From contig CAUYUJ010008089.1 of the NCBI GenBank assembly GCA_963575745.1, positions 1 to 30,000 of the forward strand: a DNA stretch of 30,000 bases. The letters run 5' to 3'. Origin of the DNA: Prorocentrum cordatum (taxonomy: Eukaryota > Sar > Dinophyceae > Prorocentrales > Prorocentraceae). How positions within the stretch are numbered: the stretch's first letter is position 1; each line of letters begins with the position of its first letter. The position numbers and the translations under genes were made by a program. The notes beneath the pieces were generated by a model. It had not been told where the DNA came from. It worked only from the letters and a program-made list of their open reading frames with translations, and did no database searches. Below are positions 26,493 to 30,000 of the stretch, piece after piece.

Positions 26493-27297
26493 GGGGCGGA
26501 GGATGAGCGTGAGTTCGTTGCCCACTTCCTGGGGCCAGGGGAGGGGTCTGTCAAGGGTCGCCAGCCCACCGCGCGAAGGAGCAACCAGACGAGGAGATGG
26601 GCGACGCAGAGGGTCCTGAGGACAGCTCGTTGCGGTCGTCGCCGTTCGCCGTCGCCGCTGCCGCCGTCGTCGTCACCGCTGTTTGCCGTCGTCGCCGCCG
26701 TTCGCCGTCGTCGCCGCCGTTCGCCGTCGCCGTTCGCCGTTCGCCGTCGCCGCCGCCGCCGTCGTCGTTGCCGCCGTTCGCCGTCATCGCCGTCGTATTC
26801 GTCCCCGTCTGCTGCCCCTCCTCCTTCTCCTCTGTCCTCCTCTTCGTCGTCGGTTCCCCCCTTTGCCTCTGCAGTCGCTTCTGCTCTTGCCGTCGCCGCT
26901 GCTGCCCCCCCCCCTTCTCTCCCCTGCTTTCTCCTCCCTGCGCTTCCATGCTCACCCTTCCCCGTCTCCTCTCGCCTCATACTCCCCGTCTGCCTTGTCT
27001 GTCCCCGCCTCTGGCTCACCCCCTCTCTCAACCCCCATCTGGCCCCCCACTTCCCCTCGCCTTCCTCCTGTTGCTTCTCTTCGTCTGGAGCCCACTGCGA
27101 TGGCTCCTCCTCCCGATCCTCCTGCTCCAGCGTCTCGTCCTCCTCCTCCTCCTCCGCTCCCTGCTTCCTCCTCCTCCCGCTCCATGCCGCTCCTGCTCCC
27201 CCCCGGCATGAGCTGAAGGTTTCCGCACGGTGGAGCTTTCGCGGTCTGATGATCCGAGCCGGTCCGATCCAGAAGCTCACTGTCTGCATCCCGGTCC
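26493..27297. other. Spacer with (GCCGTC)-type array and pyrimidine-rich DNA
   Basis: About 26630-26800 is a degenerate array of CGCCGTT, CGCCGTC and GCCGCC words. About 26810-27190 is CT rich (CTCCTC, CCCGTC). Open frames on both strands are Arg/Ser/Pro rich and overlap fully. No gene recognised. Confidence 0.6.
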
Positions 27298-27413
27298 AGA
27301 GGAGGAGGAGGAGGAGGAGGCGGAGGAGGAGGAGGAGGAGGAGGAGGAGGAGGCGAGGAGGAGGAGGAGGAGGAGGAGGAGCAGTTGGAGGAGCAGGAGG
27401 AGGTTCGCAGGCT
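27298..27413. repeat. (GGA)n microsatellite at the 5' side of LINE D
   Basis: GGA units with a few GGC variants to 27380, then GCAGTTGGAGGAGCAGGAGG. The polarity is opposite to the TCC tracts at LINEs B and C relative to the element. Part of it may encode the first Glu-rich residues of LINE D. Confidence 0.9.
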
Positions 27414-28740
27414 CCAGCGGGTCATCGAGAAGAGCCTCAACGATCTAGATTGGAACTCCGACCTCTCCCAGGCCGAACAAAACAGTCTTTGGGATGGCCT
27501 CAGTGTGCGATCAGGCCACCCCTTCGAGTATCATGACCTGTTAGAGCAGCAGGTCCAGTTTTCGAGCGGCAGGCGTTGCAGGACGCCCAGCGTGGTTTCG
27601 CCGACTGGCTGGAGACCAGCCTCAAGCAAGGGGGCGGAGCCGCCCATGCTTTCACGAGGGAGGTGGAGGTGGAGGTTACCACGGAGGAGGCAGACAACTT
27701 CATCCTGGAGGAGGAGGTTTTAACGGACTCCGTGGACATCCTCAAAGCCAAAAGTGAGTTTTGGAAACAATACTGGGACCCAGAAAGTATTCGGGACACC
27801 ACACAGATCTCAGAATCCTGGATCCAGGACGTTCGGCAGGAGGCCATGGAGGAGAAGAACATGGAGGAGCCTTGGACGGAGGAGGAGGTTTTCCGTGCAG
27901 TCAAGACCTTCCCACCGCACTCAGCCGCGGGCTTAGACCAGTGGAAAGTGCGCGATTTCCTCAGGCTCCCGCAGCCAGGCCGAGCCGAACTAGTTGCGGT
28001 GTTGAATACCATCGAGGCCGAGCAGGCCATGCCAGCCCAGTGCTTAGGGAACCTTGTTGCGCTCAAGCCGAAGTCAGTGACGGCGGACAGGCCGATCACC
28101 CTCGCCACATCCCTCTACCGCCTGCTCATGCGCCCCAAGAGGGGGAAGATCAGCAAGTGGGAGGTGGAGAAGGCAGGACATTGGGATGCAGCAATCAAAG
28201 GGTCCAGCTGCCTGCGATCAGGGATCCTATCAGAACTTTTTGCCGAGATCGGGACAGAGCTCCAGATCAAGATCGGCGAAGGGCTTTTGGACATAGAGAA
28301 GTTCTATGACACCATCCACACCCCCACCCTAGCCAGGAAGGCAAAGGAAATGGGGTACCCCGTGATCTGCCTCAACCTTGGGAGGATGACCCACCTGGCA
28401 GTTCGTTTCCTCACTACAGAAATGGGGGTCAGCGATCCAATCATTCCTCAGCGTAGTATCCTTGCGGGGTGTGGACAGAGTGTCGCCTGGACGAGGGTCC
28501 TGCTGCACGACCTCCTACACCATGCACATCACCGCTTCCCACGGTTTTCTATCCGTACATGGGTTGATGATCTACGCACGCGCATGGTGGGCTCCAGCAG
28601 GTCCCTTATCGAGGATTTCCCCGAGGCCATGAAGTTCCTCAAAGCTGGGTTGGCGGATCTTGGGTGCAGGCTCTCCCCCAAATCCACCCTCCTCGGGAAC
28701 GACAACGGGATCAGACATCAGCTTCTCCAGCGCTGTCATG
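27385..28740 (+). pseudogene. Reverse transcriptase of LINE D (frameshifted)
   Basis: The pre-RT part (VRRLQRVIEKSLNDLDWNSD) is in one frame; the RT continues in another from 27564, the change falling on a TTTT run (27559-27562). FWKQYWDPE precedes the fingers. Motifs: HSAAGLDQWKVRDF (fingers), NLVALKPKSVTADRPI, palm A DIEKFYDTIH (Asp codon 28290), palm B region QRSILAGCGQSVAW, and palm C WVDDLRTRM (Asp codons 28566 and 28569). LKAGLADLGCRLSPKSTLL is motif D. Both catalytic Asp of palm C are kept. The frame changes again at an A7 run (28741-28747). Confidence 0.8.
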
Positions 28741-28741
28741 A

Positions 28742-30000
28742 AAAAAAGCGTTCCCCTACAAACCAAGTTATGCACCAAGGACCTCGGCTTGGACACGACC
28801 GCGGGGAAAAGAAGGCTCCTCAAGGTTCGGAGAGCTCGGCAGCGTCTGGGGTTCAAGAGGCACCAGAATATCAAGAGGCTCCTCAGGGTCACCAAGAACG
28901 TCCATCGACTCTACTGTGCAGGCGCACAACCACAGCTTCATTGGGGCCTCGAAGGTCATGGCGTTGCCCCTACCGAGCTCACCCGTCACAGGAGGGCGGC
29001 GGGGGCAGCGCTAGGCGTCAGCAAGTCAGGGAGCTGTCTCACAGCAGGGCTCCACCAAGCCAAGCTGCCGCCCGACGCCATCAACCCCGCCAACTTTTGG
29101 CGGCCCCGTTTCTTCGAGACATGGTTCGAGCTGGTGGCGGCGGAGCCCCGCCTCAGGAGCGGCATCGCAGCAGCCTGGCCGAATGTCGCTGAGAAGCTCC
29201 AGCGACCCAGGCGGTGGAATAACGTAGTCAGCCACCTCAGTGCAGTCATCGGGGCCCTCCTGGACCTCGGGTGGAGCCCAGACGCAGCGTGGTCCTGGAC
29301 AGGGCCTACAGGTGAAGTTTTCCCAGTCGGCCCAGAGAGGTACGAGGGGCAGGATTACTTTCTTTGCAGACTTCAGCAGTTCCTTCATCACAAGGTATGG
29401 GGATGAGCTCAGGGAGGGCATGCCGCAGGAGGATGCCAGGGAGGAGTAGACATCAAGAGCTCGCGCTGGCAGATCGAACGCCTCTACCGAGATGGCCAAG
29501 CCAACCTCGCGAAAGCAATCGAGGCAGTCGGCAGTGTTGCCGCCTGGAGCCCGAGGCGGCGCTACGGGGCAGGCCTCACAGAGGAGGCCACCTGCCCGCT
29601 GTGCGGCGACCACCATTGCGATGCGTGGCACAAATTCTGGGTGTGCCCCCTCCTCGAGCAAGTCGACCACCCCCTCATCGAAGCCACGCAGGACCTCCGA
29701 GACCTCGCCCAGGGGGACAATCAACCCGAATGCCTTTGGCTCCGCGGACTGATCCCAACTGAGTTAGCCCTGAAAGCAGTAGAGGAGCTGACGCCTAGGC
29801 ACCCCGTCCTGCATGGGACTGGCGCTTTCCTTGACCCTCCAGAGGCGAGGGGCGGCTGGCACTTCGGCGCTGTGGATGGCTCAGGGGGTGCTTTCTCGGC
29901 TGATCCCCGCCTCAGGCGAGCAGGATGGGGTGCGGGAGTTTGGAGTCCAGATTTAGCCCCCCTCGGCATTCTCCAATGGAATGTCGTAGGGGCCCAGACT
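28742..30000 (+). pseudogene. RT thumb, zinc finger and RNase H start of LINE D
   Basis: It begins VPLQTKLCTKDLGLDTTAGK, the DLGVD-type segment shared with LINE B, then a helix-rich thumb up to a TGA at 29404-29406. The same frame continues after it: the zinc finger at 29593-29646 (CPLCGDHHCDAWHKFWVC, C-x2-C-x8-H-x4-C), then the RNase H start AVDGSGGAFSADPRLRRAG (Asp codon 29875), which is open to the window end. The TGA may be a nonsense mutation, or may lie in a 45-nt GT-AG stretch (29395-29439) whose removal keeps the frame. Confidence 0.75.

Larger units (their letters stand above)
27385..30000 (+). mobile_element. LINE D: RT, zinc finger and RNase H element, cut by the window edge
   Basis: The coding region can be followed through two frame changes and one stop codon: frame 1 (27385-27561), frame 3 (27564-28740), frame 1 (28742 to the end). 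Domains are pre-RT, RT palm, thumb, a C-x2-C-x8-H-x4-C finger and the start of RNase H. No DinoSL or EEP is seen upstream, so the 5' end is truncated or unrecognised. Finger spacing and RNase H start match LINE B, so B and D are one family; LINE C is another. Confidence 0.8.

Noticed and set aside
25378-26525. Met-rich, Asp-rich and Ile/His-rich proteins on both strands
   Set aside because: Translations of the GAT/GAC array in different frames.
26135-27289. 384-aa minus-strand protein rich in Arg, Glu and Ser
   Set aside because: Built from the GCCGTC array, CT-rich DNA and the GAT array; no domain and no consistent codon signal.

Overview
This window is nuclear DNA of a dinoflagellate. The decisive evidence is two exact copies of the 22-nt dinoflagellate spliced leader (DinoSL) at 5085-5106 and 9698-9719, both on the + strand. 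High GC content, very long trinucleotide microsatellites, dinoflagellate-style LINE and Copia proteins, and the lack of any recognisable compact host gene all agree. A large Prorocentrum- or Symbiodinium-like genome would fit, but genus cannot be fixed from the sequence alone.

Almost everything recognisable is mobile-element DNA in various states of decay. From left to right: (i) 0.8-3.5 kb, a frameshifted LINE on the minus strand (LINE A) with an endonuclease, a pre-RT region and an RT thumb, but with the RT catalytic core missing; (ii) 3.56-5.08 kb, a GGA tract, an approximately 80-bp minisatellite and a TCC tract; (iii) 5.09-8.87 kb, LINE B, which starts with a DinoSL and ends with a zinc finger and RNase H, and is interrupted by a TIR MITE and a nest of inverted repeats; (iv) 8.89-9.70 kb, microsatellite and GC-rich spacer; (v) 9.70-15.54 kb, LINE C, which starts with a DinoSL and carries ORF1 plus an EEP-RT-zinc-finger ORF2, the most complete element here; (vi) 15.5-20.7 kb, spacer packed with pyrimidine microsatellites, two more copies of the MITE, a 158-bp TIR element and a 189-bp near-perfect palindrome; (vii) 20.7-24.9 kb, a 5'-truncated Ty1/Copia element whose pol is broken by one in-frame TAA, followed by a candidate polypurine tract and 3' LTR; (viii) 25.2-26.5 kb, a 1.2-kb degenerate GAT/GAC repeat; (ix) 27.4-30.0 kb, LINE D, an RT-zinc-finger-RNase H element that runs off the window.

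The most interesting pattern is the relation between spliced leaders, LINEs and TCC microsatellites. Both DinoSLs directly abut a (TCC)n tract, both stand at the 5' end of a LINE, and both LINEs end beside another pyrimidine trinucleotide tract. This suggests that capped, trans-spliced LINE mRNAs were copied back into TCC repeats, perhaps helped by microhomology between the first bases of the leader (DCC) and the repeat unit. The other main observations are a three-copy MITE family with 10-bp TIRs, several foldback elements, and LINE frameshifts that often fall on homopolymer runs, so some elements may be more intact than the assembly shows. No tRNA, rRNA, CRISPR array or convincing host gene was found.
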